Positions 24,898 to 32,927 of a DNA stretch of 64,000 bases are shown here, in pieces. Both the position numbers and the translations under genes were made by a program. This DNA comes from Sphingobacterium faecale (GTDB lineage Bacteria; Bacteroidota; Bacteroidia; Sphingobacteriales; Sphingobacteriaceae): NCBI RefSeq assembly GCF_016746095.1, contig NZ_JAERTY010000003.1, forward strand, positions 124,001-188,000, given 5' to 3'. Position 1 is the first letter of the stretch, and each line of letters starts with the position of its first letter. Under the pieces are notes generated by a model. The model saw only the letters and a list, made by a program, of their open reading frames with translations, was not told where the DNA came from and did not search any database.

Positions 24898-25662
24898 TTA
24901 GTTAAATACTTTCACAATTTCCAAGAAATCTCTCGACTTCAAAGAAGCACCTCCAATCAACCCTCCATCAATATCCTTTTGAGCAAATAAAGTAGATGCA
25001 TTAGAAGGATTTGCACTTCCCCCATAAAGAATAGTAGTCGCATCCGCAACCTCGGCACCATACTGTTGTGCGATAGTCTCACGAATAAAAGCATGCACCT
25101 CCTGCGCCTGTTCTGGCGAAGCAGTCAACCCTGTTCCAATAGCCCAAACGGGTTCATAAGCAAGAACAACAGATGCAAAGTCGTCTTGACCTAAATGTAA
25201 AACGCCAGCTTCCAACTGCGTTTTTATAACATCAAAGAAACGACCGGATTCACGCTCCTCTTTTGTCTCTCCAATACAAAAAATGGGCTTCAAGCCATGT
25301 TTCAATGCAGCATTCAACTTCTCGGCAAGAAGAGCATCTGTCTCTCCAAAATAAGCTCTACGCTCCGAATGTCCTAAGATAACATATTGAGCACCTACGG
25401 ATTTAACCTGAGAAGCTGAAACTTCGCCCGTATAAGCACCTGACTCCGCTTGGTGAATATTCTGAGCACCGATATGCACATTAGGGACTGAAGCTCCTAG
25501 TTTAGCAATAGAAGAAAGATGGATAAATGGGCTACAGACCACAACCTCTTGATTACCGATTACCTCATCCTTAACCATATTCACAATCTCCGAAAAAAGG
25601 CTAACCCCTTCTTCGTAACCAAGATTCATTTTCCAATTTCCTGCTACAATGTTTTTACGCAT
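24898..25662 (-). CDS. tpiA: Triosephosphate isomerase
   Basis: 254 residues with all TIM signatures: substrate lysine in GNWKMN, the electrophile region ILGHSERR, the catalytic Glu in AYEPVWAIGTG, and the phosphate-binding YGGSANPSN and GGLIGGASL. It interconverts dihydroxyacetone phosphate and glyceraldehyde-3-phosphate in glycolysis. It follows the GlmU-like gene by 28 bp. Confidence 0.98.
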   Translation of the reverse strand: MRKNIVAGNWKMNLGYEEGVSLFSEIVNMVKDEVIGNQEVVVCSPFIHLSSIAKLGASVPNVHIGAQNIHQAESGAYTGEVSASQVKSVGAQYVILGHSERRAYFGETDALLAEKLNAALKHGLKPIFCIGETKEERESGRFFDVIKTQLEAGVLHLGQDDFASVVLAYEPVWAIGTGLTASPEQAQEVHAFIRETIAQQYGAEVADATTILYGGSANPSNASTLFAQKDIDGGLIGGASLKSRDFLEIVKVFN

Positions 25663-25690
25663 GATAATATATGTTTAGTGTTGATTAATT

Positions 25691-26881
25691 TTAATTATAT
25701 CTTATACCCCTCTTATAAATAAAAGAAAAAATACGTTCATCCTCTTTCTGAAATAACTCTTGCTTCAATACTGATTTACGTCGCATCATGGCAATAAATT
25801 CCTCAAAAATATAGGAACTTTTCGCCTCATCCGTCAGCCAACTAAAATCCTCCACAAATTTGGGAATAAAATTCGACATTGCAATCTGACAGCCTACTCC
25901 AATCACTGTTCCTGTATTAATTTTTGAATTAATTCCCAACATCACCTGATCCCCCATTATCACACCACATTTTTGCATTCCCGTATCGCGCATTTCCCTT
26001 GTAGAGTAATCATAAAGACGCACATTCTTCCAATCATTCCGCAGATTAGAGTTACTACTACCTGCACCAATATTACACCCCTCTCCCAGCACAGCACATC
26101 CAAGATATCCGAAATGCCCTTTAGCAGAATTACCCCAAATAACCGTATTATTGATTTCGCCACACACAGTACTATATGGTCCAATGCTGACATTTGGGTA
26201 AAGCACTGTTCCACTCTTGACCCGACAGCCCGAGCCGATACAAACGGGTCCATACACCACCACTCCTGCCTCCAATACAGCATCTGGTCCGATATAAATA
26301 GGGCCTTTACTCGAGTCGAGCACACAGTCCCCCATCATCACTGATTCCGCTATGTAAAATTCTGAACCGACAAAAGAACGACCAGGGTGATCCGATGCTG
26401 TGGAAACAGCGCAACCGACATAAGATAGATCAAAAACAATTTGCTCCGCATTACGCAGGTAAATATCCTCAGGATATTCCAACCTTCGATGTTCATGAAC
26501 AGAGACCACAGCCAAAGCTTCGTCCAATCCTCCCCTAGCAAAATCATCCAACTTAGACAAACGTACAGCAACCCAATCCCCTGTGGCCGAGATCAGCTTT
26601 TGCCCAACTTCAAGCAAGCTAAGCTCATGAATCAACTCCTTATTCGGCAAAACAGCCCCATCAATAAGCAGAACATCCTTATGCTCACAAACTGAAACCG
26701 GAAATTTTTCACGCATATAGTCCTTTGTCAGATAAGAGACCTCCACATTAAAGATCTGTCGCCACTTCTCATCCAAAGTAAGTATACCTACACGTAGATT
26801 ACCCGTAGGACGTGTCGAAGTAAGTGGCATCAACCGCTCTCGAGAAGAAAAATCATCAAATAATAAGATCGAAAAAGACAT
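25691..26881 (-). CDS. Alternative GlmU-type sugar nucleotidyl/acetyltransferase
   Basis: 396 residues when started at the ATG at 26881 (MSFSILLFDDFSSRERLMPLTSTRP), which is preferred over an upstream Met lying inside the rpmE terminator. The N-terminal half is a degenerate nucleotidyltransferase domain. The C-terminal half is a left-handed beta-helix (GPIYIGPDAVLEAGVVVYGPVCIGSG, HFGYLGCAVLGEGCNIGAGSSNSNLRND). This matches the alternative UDP-GlcNAc diphosphorylase/GlcN-1-P acetyltransferase family of Bacteroidetes. It would act downstream of GlmS and a phosphoglucosamine mutase to make UDP-GlcNAc. Specificity is inferred from family only. Confidence 0.8.
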   Translation of the reverse strand: MSFSILLFDDFSSRERLMPLTSTRPTGNLRVGILTLDEKWRQIFNVEVSYLTKDYMREKFPVSVCEHKDVLLIDGAVLPNKELIHELSLLEVGQKLISATGDWVAVRLSKLDDFARGGLDEALAVVSVHEHRRLEYPEDIYLRNAEQIVFDLSYVGCAVSTASDHPGRSFVGSEFYIAESVMMGDCVLDSSKGPIYIGPDAVLEAGVVVYGPVCIGSGCRVKSGTVLYPNVSIGPYSTVCGEINNTVIWGNSAKGHFGYLGCAVLGEGCNIGAGSSNSNLRNDWKNVRLYDYSTREMRDTGMQKCGVIMGDQVMLGINSKINTGTVIGVGCQIAMSNFIPKFVEDFSWLTDEAKSSYIFEEFIAMMRRKSVLKQELFQKEDERIFSFIYKRGIRYN

Positions 26882-26894
26882 AGCTCTAAAATAC

Positions 26895-26924
26895 AAAAAA
26901 TCCCGATAATGCACTTATCGGGAT
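26895..26924 (-). terminator. Rho-independent terminator of rpmE
   Basis: The stem ATCCCGATAA / TTATCGGGAT (26900-26909, 26915-26924) has a 5-nt loop and is followed on the minus strand by a T run. Confidence 0.8.
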
Positions 26925-26949
26925 CCTGAACCATAATAAAATATGGTAA

Positions 26950-27198
26950 TTATTTCTTGTTATAACGAGTACGGAATTTATCGATACGTCCTGCTGTATC
27001 AACCAATTTCATCTTACCTGTATAGAAAGGGTGTGAAGTATGAGAAATCTCTAATTTCACCAATGGATACTCATTTCCATCTTCCCAAGTGATTGTTTCT
27101 TTTGTATCTACACATGATTTAGTTATAAAAGAATATTCATTGGACATGTCTTTAAAAACAACTAATCTGTAGTTTGATGGATGCAAATCTTTTTTCAT
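26950..27198 (-). CDS. rpmE2: 50S ribosomal protein L31 type B (bL31)
   Basis: 82 residues beginning [24 protein letters not shown], with HPFYTGK and the closing [10 protein letters not shown]. The zinc-binding CxxC pairs of type A L31 are absent, so this is the zinc-independent form. It has its own promoter and terminator and is monocistronic. Confidence 0.95.
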   Translation of the reverse strand: MKKDLHPSNYRLVVFKDMSNEYSFITKSCVDTKETITWEDGNEYPLVKLEISHTSHPFYTGKMKLVDTAGRIDKFRTRYNKK

Positions 27199-27505
27199 TT
27201 TATCTTATGATTACTACTATATATTCAACAATTGAGGTGCAAAGATAATCTATTTAACAATTATTTGCAAAATAATATTTATCCACACGCTGTTAGTTTT
27301 CAACCATACAGACATAGGAACCTTTGACGACAGGCAAAAATAGCAATATTTTAAAATATAACGACATTATTCAAGCTTTTTTATCCATGTTTTTGCTATT
27401 TTTGCTGATTATTTGAAACGACCTTTATAGTCAGCTTATTAATAGCACTGCCAAAGGGTCTTTTCTACCCATACAGGGAAACATACATTTTCAAAAACAC
27501 AACAA
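27199..27505. other. Divergent intergenic region, rpmE / lysS
   Basis: 307 bp with no gene. It contains the rpmE promoter on the minus strand and a TATTTTTG -7 box for lysS at 27397-27404, which predicts a leader of about 100 nt. No T-box elements were recognised in that leader. Confidence 0.5.
27240..27271 (-). promoter_or_regulatory. rpmE promoter, near-perfect Bacteroidota consensus
   Basis: On the minus strand, the -33 TTTG (27268-27271), a 20-bp spacer and the -7 TATCTTTG (27240-27247) place the transcript start about 35 nt before the ATG. Confidence 0.75.
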
Positions 27506-29212
27506 ATGAGTATTGCATTATCCGAACAGGAACTACAACGTAGGCAAAACCTACAGAGCATCATCGACCTAGGCATCAATCCCTTCCCTGCCGATGAATT
27601 CAAGGTGAATGTCACTGCTGCAGATATATTAGAGAACTACGAACGTGATAAGATTAACTATAAGCATATTTTAATCGCAGGTCGTATCATGAGTCGTCGC
27701 ATCATGGGTAATGCATCTTTTATTGAAATTCAGGATGCAACCGATCGGATCCAAGTTTATATAAAAAGAGACGACCTATGTCCCGATGAAGATAAAACAT
27801 TTTACAACACCGTATTCAAAAAACTAATGGATATAGGTGACATCATCGGAATAGAAGGTTTTGTATTCACCACACAAAGTGGTGAAATATCAGTACATGC
27901 TCAAAAACTGACCATACTAACCAAGTCACTTCGTCCCCTCCCTGTTGTAAAAGAAGCAGAAGGTAAAACATTCGATGCCTTTACAGATCCAGAGCAACGT
28001 TACAGAATGCGCTATGTCGATCTGATCGTCAACGCTCAGAACAAAGAGACGTTTATCAAAAGAACAAAACTATATATCGCTATGCGTCAATTCTTCAATG
28101 ACGCAGGTTATATGGAGGTAGAAACACCTGTCTTACAAGCGATCCCTGGCGGAGCGGCGGCAAGACCATTTACAACACACCACAATGCACTAGATATCCC
28201 ATTATATCTACGCATAGCCAATGAATTATATTTAAAACGTCTAATTGTCGGTGGATTCGATGGTGTCTACGAGTTTTCCAAAAACTTCAGAAACGAAGGC
28301 ATGGACCGCACCCACAATCCTGAATTCACGGTAATGGAAATCTACGTAGCCTACAAAGACTACAATTGGATGATGAGCTTTACCGAGCGCCTATTGGAAC
28401 ATTGTGCGCAACAAGTAAATGGAACGACCAAAGCAACATTTGGAGAACATCAGATTGACTTCAAAGCACCATATCCGCGCGTCACGATGACCGATGCCAT
28501 CAAACACTTTACAGGTTTTGACATCACCGGAAAAACCGAAGATGAGATCCGTACAGCAGCCAAAGGAATGGGAATCGATGTAAACGATACAATGGGCAAA
28601 GGCAAATTGATCGATGAGATATTTGGAGAAAAGTGCGAAGGCAATTTCATACAACCGACGTTTATCACAGACTACCCTGTCGAAATGTCTCCACTTACTA
28701 AAAAACATCGTGACAATCCAGAACTTACGGAACGCTTCGAATTAATGATCTGTGGAAAAGAAGTCGCAAACGCTTACTCTGAGCTGAACGACCCTATTGA
28801 TCAACGCGAACGCTTTGAAGAACAACTACGTCTTTCTGAAAAAGGGGATGATGAAGCGATGTTTATTGACCAGGATTTCTTGAGAGCATTGGAGTACGGA
28901 ATGCCACCAACTTCAGGACTCGGCATCGGCATGGATAGACTCATCATGTTCTTAACGAACAATGCATCTATACAAGAGGTTCTCTTCTTCCCACAGATGC
29001 GCCCGGAGAAAAAAGAAGCAACGATAGAACTAGGCCCTGACGAAAAAGCGGTACTAAACCTGTTATCGGAAGACCAAAAACCCTTAGGTGAAATCAAAGA
29101 GCAATCAGGCCTAAGTGGCAAGAAATGGGATAATGCAACCAAAAGCTTAAGACAAAAAGATCTTATAGATATTATCATCGAAGGCGACAATAAATACATC
29201 ACAAAGAAATAA
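27506..29212 (+). CDS. lysS: Lysyl-tRNA synthetase, class II, with C-terminal extension
   Basis: 568 residues. The N-terminal OB-fold anticodon-binding domain contains ILIAGRIMSRRIMGNASFIEIQD. The class II catalytic core has motif 1 around EVETPVLQAIPGGAAARPF, motif 2 FRNEGMDRTHNPEFTVMEIY and motif 3 GLGIGMDRLIMFLTN. Standard bacterial LysRS ends shortly after motif 3. Here about 65 further residues follow (EATIELGPDEKAVLNLLSEDQ to the end) and look like a small winged helix. Longer LysRS forms are known in Bacteroidota. Cytoplasmic and essential. Confidence 0.97.
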   Translation: MSIALSEQELQRRQNLQSIIDLGINPFPADEFKVNVTAADILENYERDKINYKHILIAGRIMSRRIMGNASFIEIQDATDRIQVYIKRDDLCPDEDKTFYNTVFKKLMDIGDIIGIEGFVFTTQSGEISVHAQKLTILTKSLRPLPVVKEAEGKTFDAFTDPEQRYRMRYVDLIVNAQNKETFIKRTKLYIAMRQFFNDAGYMEVETPVLQAIPGGAAARPFTTHHNALDIPLYLRIANELYLKRLIVGGFDGVYEFSKNFRNEGMDRTHNPEFTVMEIYVAYKDYNWMMSFTERLLEHCAQQVNGTTKATFGEHQIDFKAPYPRVTMTDAIKHFTGFDITGKTEDEIRTAAKGMGIDVNDTMGKGKLIDEIFGEKCEGNFIQPTFITDYPVEMSPLTKKHRDNPELTERFELMICGKEVANAYSELNDPIDQRERFEEQLRLSEKGDDEAMFIDQDFLRALEYGMPPTSGLGIGMDRLIMFLTNNASIQEVLFFPQMRPEKKEATIELGPDEKAVLNLLSEDQKPLGEIKEQSGLSGKKWDNATKSLRQKDLIDIIIEGDNKYITKK

Positions 29213-29236
29213 GTCTTTATAAAGCCACAAAATAAA

Positions 29237-29270
29237 AAAGCAGGAATTTAGTGATTTCTGCTTTATTTGT
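29237..29270 (+). terminator. lysS terminator
   Basis: An 11-bp stem with one G-T pair (29237-29247 with 29254-29264) is followed by a short T-rich tail. Confidence 0.65.
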
Positions 29271-29499
29271 TTAATATAGATTTTGTACATGAGCTGTAGT
29301 CGCGCCAAAGCTTCATATAAAAGATAACACTTGAGCACGTAACCCAACGACACTACATAGTCAAGGGCATCAAACAGGGCTAAAACCCTTGATTTACAAC
29401 AAGTTAACCTAAACCCCAGTTTAACAAGACATGTAAATAGAAACGAAATACAGAGCATTTATCCTAAATGACATGATAATCGGTCCAAATGCTCTAGTA

Positions 29500-30070
29500 T
29501 AGAAATATGTCGCACGGAGGGAAAGACAAAGAGGAATATCTGTGAAGATATACCATTTAATGGCCGCTGCAGTATAAATAACCTATCTCAGGCACTCGGA
29601 CACCAGGCCTGTCTCACAGGAATAAAAACACTCTACACAGTAACTGCCCGGATCATCAAGAGACTGAAACTGAGCAAGGTTGACGGTACATATCTCAAGG
29701 AGCTGGAAAAACTGACCAAATCGGAACTGTTGATACTCGATGACTTCGGACTGCAGGCCTTCGATAACTAGGATCGGGAAACATTGATGGATATCATAGA
29801 CGACCGACATGGCAAAAGATCAACCATAATATCTTCCCAGATACCGGTATCCGCATGGTATGAAATCATCGGAGGCGAAGGGACTATTGCTGACGCAATA
29901 CTGGACCGTATCGTAAACTCTTCGCACAGGATTGACCTGAAAGGTGAATCCCTCAGAAAAGGAATATTGAAAAAGGAATAATCACAGCTTTTTTTATATA
30001 ATTGTATGATCTTTTGAGTGGCACGGTTTGACCGAAATCACTGGCATCAATACTCCGAAATACCCAATTC
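29500..30070. mobile_element. IS21-family insertion relic
   Basis: The istB remnant plus about 90 bp of following sequence (GAGTGGCACGGTTTGACC, CACTGGCATC), which resembles the non-coding end downstream of istB in Bacteroidota IS21 elements. Outer boundaries are not visible; no terminal inverted repeats or target duplication were found. Confidence 0.5.
29556..29981 (+). pseudogene. istB: istB-like IS21 helper ATPase, decayed
   Basis: One frame reads, with interruptions, like the IS21 transposition helper IstB: SQALGHQACLTGIKTLYTVTAR, LLILDDFGLQAFD (Walker B region), IISSQIPVSAWYEII and DAILDRIVNSSHRIDLKGESLRK. An in-frame TAG lies at 29769-29771. The Walker A segment is degraded (NGRCSINN in place of GxGKS), and the whole N-terminal part is unrecognisable. 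No istA gene remains. It is clearly non-functional and marks an old insertion downstream of lysS. Confidence 0.8.
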
Positions 30071-30180
30071 CTGTCTCGTCCTGAAATAACTTTTCCTGAT
30101 TAATAATTTGTTTTATTTGTCATTCAGATGCAATAGAGATATTTACCATAATGCATCCCTAAGTAAAAAGTACTATGAAA

Positions 30181-30223
30181 TTTATTAAATGGCTGACCTT
30201 GAACCGATCAACCATTTAATAAA
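30181..30223 (-). terminator. Hairpin downstream of the Sus-locus TlpA gene
   Basis: A 12-bp inverted repeat TTTATTAAATGG / CCATTTAATAAA (30181-30192, 30212-30223) lies 10 bp past the last gene of the operon. The loop is 19 nt and the outer bases are A/T-rich. Confidence 0.55.
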
Positions 30224-30232
30224 ATAATAAAA

Positions 30233-31546
30233 TCATTGGTCCGATAAAATAAACACCTCAATCTCTCGTTTTACGGAGATCGCCATAATCCCCTGCGGCT
30301 TCATAAAAGCATTGAAGCTTTCTATATCGATAATGTTGCTAGGAGGAGGAATAAACCCTTTACTAGTTGTTCTTTCATTGATCAATATAGGTGCTGATTC
30401 GTAGGAATTCTGGTCGTACTTACTGCGATTATTGAATGATAAGGAGATTTCATCCAAGCTCTGCTTAAATATGTTGGCATCCGTCAATCCATTTTCGGCT
30501 TCTATCCAATCCGAATTGTAAATTATCAGATAGCAGTCCATGATCCGCTTTTCAAATCGACATTTCAGGTTCAATTTGGAATTCAGATCGTTTACAATAA
30601 TTTCTCTCGTACGATCTTCAGCTATATCGCTAGGCACTATGTATTCATAACAATAGGTATTCTTTCTTGACCAATCTGGATCATTGTCTAGATCCTCAAA
30701 CCTTGATTTATCTAACGCTTCGTTCAGAAAATGATTCAATGGTTTTTTTACTGCTAAATTGTAAATACTGATGAGCGGTCTATTCACCGACGAATGTCGA
30801 TAAATAGAAGAGTCACCATTGTAAACACCTACGCCCCAACTACCTATCCCGTCAACGAAATTAGACAGGGTCGTCTTGGCTACTACTTTCTCTTCAAAAA
30901 GACTTTCCCAGTTCCTATCAAAAGGGTCTCGGATATCAAAGTCAAATACATCTTTTTTTTGGCGAAGGGACACTACGGTTCCTTGTATTAAATCTTTTAC
31001 CTGTTTCGAATTTAACTGATCACTGTCTGTAACGCTGAAAAGTTTACCCTTAAATATCCATACATAATGAGGAATAAACCTGTGTGGAAAGTACTGCTTC
31101 AAAATTTCTTTGTCTATGATGCTTTCGGAAAGATATTTCCCGTTTTTATTCGTGACCATGAACTTTCGAACTTCTTTTTCGGTATTAAGGCTAACGGGCA
31201 CCAACAGTAGGTCTTCTTTAAACTCCTCTGCCAATGCAAAATTACTTGGGAAAGCTGCAATACAACTTCCGCACCATATAGCCCAGAAGTCTAGTATGAT
31301 CAGTTTTTCTTTAAAATCCCCCAAACTTATATATTGCACTTTATCAGAGTTTCCTGAAACTAAAGGAAACTTCATGTCCCATAAGATATTTGGGACATCA
31401 TCTCCAATCTTAATTGGTGTAATTTTTAAGCTATCTTTATCGACTAAAGCATTGCCCATAACTTGATCTACGATAGTATGTTTCTTTGTAGAACAAGAAC
31501 AAAATGACCCTACAATTAATCCAAGTAGAAATAGAATGTATTTCAT
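30233..31546 (-). CDS. TlpA-type thioredoxin lipoprotein with DUF3738-like C-terminal half
   Basis: 437 residues. The lipoprotein signal ends VGSFCSC. Residues about 45-190 form a thioredoxin-like domain with the redox motif WCGSC in LIILDFWAIWCGSCIAAFPSN. The second half has the rhythm of the TIGR03435/DUF3738 family: a DPDWSRKNTYCYEYIVP stretch, an REIIVNDLNSKLNLKCRFEKR stretch and a Y-L-I-I-Y strand. That domain is found in soil bacteria and has no known role. It is the last gene of the Sus locus, 6 bp after susD, so it probably acts at the outer or inner membrane face alongside the transporter. Function unknown. Confidence 0.75.
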   Translation of the reverse strand: MKYILFLLGLIVGSFCSCSTKKHTIVDQVMGNALVDKDSLKITPIKIGDDVPNILWDMKFPLVSGNSDKVQYISLGDFKEKLIILDFWAIWCGSCIAAFPSNFALAEEFKEDLLLVPVSLNTEKEVRKFMVTNKNGKYLSESIIDKEILKQYFPHRFIPHYVWIFKGKLFSVTDSDQLNSKQVKDLIQGTVVSLRQKKDVFDFDIRDPFDRNWESLFEEKVVAKTTLSNFVDGIGSWGVGVYNGDSSIYRHSSVNRPLISIYNLAVKKPLNHFLNEALDKSRFEDLDNDPDWSRKNTYCYEYIVPSDIAEDRTREIIVNDLNSKLNLKCRFEKRIMDCYLIIYNSDWIEAENGLTDANIFKQSLDEISLSFNNRSKYDQNSYESAPILINERTTSKGFIPPPSNIIDIESFNAFMKPQGIMAISVKREIEVFILSDQ

Positions 31547-31552
31547 TTTAAG

Positions 31553-32923
31553 CTAATTATTTTGTTCAATACCCGTTTCCACTATCACGGACTCTGGAAT
31601 TTTAAAAACATACCGTGCATCATTCGGTTGCAGGGTATAACTTACACCGTTTAGGGTTCTGGTCAATGTTTCTTCTCTTCCAGGTTCTTTGTTCAACCTT
31701 CTCAAGTCCTCCCAACGCAACCCGCGGAACAATAGTTCCTTTCTCCTTTCCAATAAAATATTACTTAGAAGTTCCTCTGTATCCGATATCTCCCATTGTT
31801 TAAACGTGTTAGGCGCATATCTATTCGCTAACAACCTATTCATATCTGCTAGTGCAATATCTGTATATCCCAAGCGTGTTGCCGACTCTGCACGGATCAA
31901 GAACATTTCGTTTACACTGATACCACCAAACAATCCAAATTTACCGTGGTATACTCCTCGAAAAGTGAAATAACCATTCGAATCTTCTAGAAAAAAAACA
32001 GATTTTCTCAAATCGTCATTGTCAAATAAGTTGTACAATGCAGTATCAACAATAGCATATGGTGCCATATTGCCAAGAAACAATGGCTGCATATCTGAAT
32101 CATGTAAAACTTCTTCATTATTCAAAAGAATTGGAAATGCTAGAAGCGTATCCAATGTATTGTAATCAATTAACTTGTCATAAAGCTGCAAACAATCATT
32201 TGAGTACTTATAGGAAGATTCATAATCTGCCATACTTAAATAACAGCGAGCCAAAAGTCCAATAGCAGCAGGTCTAGATGGAGTTAGCTTTATCGACGGC
32301 AGGTTTGGTCGTAATAATTTAATAGCTTCTTTTAAGTCTTCTATGATTTGCTTATACGTTTCACCCAATGTACTTCTAACTATTGAGGCTTCTATGTCAG
32401 AACGCAATTTGATCGGCACCCCTAATGCCTGATCATTAATACCAGGCGTGTAGGGTTCACAAAATTGAACAGCAAGATTATAATGAGATCGTGCCCTAAA
32501 GAATAAAGCTGCCCCTTTAATATCGTTAAACTCTTCCTGTTCATCAATCCTAGGGGAAATTTTTTCTAAACATTCTAAAACAATATTTGAATAAAATATC
32601 TGTTTATATGGGCTTCCCCAAAACATCTCAACTAAATACGGTAAATAAGTAGTGTTCTTCCATGTATACACCTCATCATCAAACTGGTCAATTGTACTGA
32701 ACATTTCATCGGTAATTAAATATTCATCAACCGCCAAAGAGACTAGCATTCTATTCTCCTTACGCATAGTAAAAGAATCATTCAACAACCTCCTAGCATC
32801 TTTTAAAGACGTAGGAATCAACAATGAAATATCTCGTTTTTCAGCTAACCAATCATTGTTACATCCGGTAATAAAAACCAAAATTACAAGCAATATTTTC
32901 TTATACATTTTTCTCACATCCAT
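31553..32923 (-). CDS. SusD/RagB-family outer-membrane lipoprotein
   Basis: 456 residues. The signal MYKKILLVILVFITGC ends in a lipobox (a start at this internal Met, residue 6, is also possible). Family signatures include the TPR-rich N-terminal half (AALFFRARSHYNLAVQF), PSRPAAIGLLARCYLSMADY and the closing ERRKELLFRGLRWEDLRRLNK. SusD-type proteins cap the SusC channel at the cell surface and capture the nutrient. Substrate unknown; there are no glycosidases in this locus. It starts 4 bp after susC. Confidence 0.92.
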   Translation of the reverse strand: MDVRKMYKKILLVILVFITGCNNDWLAEKRDISLLIPTSLKDARRLLNDSFTMRKENRMLVSLAVDEYLITDEMFSTIDQFDDEVYTWKNTTYLPYLVEMFWGSPYKQIFYSNIVLECLEKISPRIDEQEEFNDIKGAALFFRARSHYNLAVQFCEPYTPGINDQALGVPIKLRSDIEASIVRSTLGETYKQIIEDLKEAIKLLRPNLPSIKLTPSRPAAIGLLARCYLSMADYESSYKYSNDCLQLYDKLIDYNTLDTLLAFPILLNNEEVLHDSDMQPLFLGNMAPYAIVDTALYNLFDNDDLRKSVFFLEDSNGYFTFRGVYHGKFGLFGGISVNEMFLIRAESATRLGYTDIALADMNRLLANRYAPNTFKQWEISDTEELLSNILLERRKELLFRGLRWEDLRRLNKEPGREETLTRTLNGVSYTLQPNDARYVFKIPESVIVETGIEQNN

Positions 32924-32927
32924 TTTC

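Noticed and set aside
29147..29458. Minus-strand frame of 103 codons after lysS
   Set aside because: Cysteine/leucine-rich text without family resemblance, overlapping the lysS end and terminator; probably chance.
29583..29810. Minus-strand frame of 75 codons
   Set aside because: Antisense to the istB relic, whose plus-strand frame clearly matches the IstB family.
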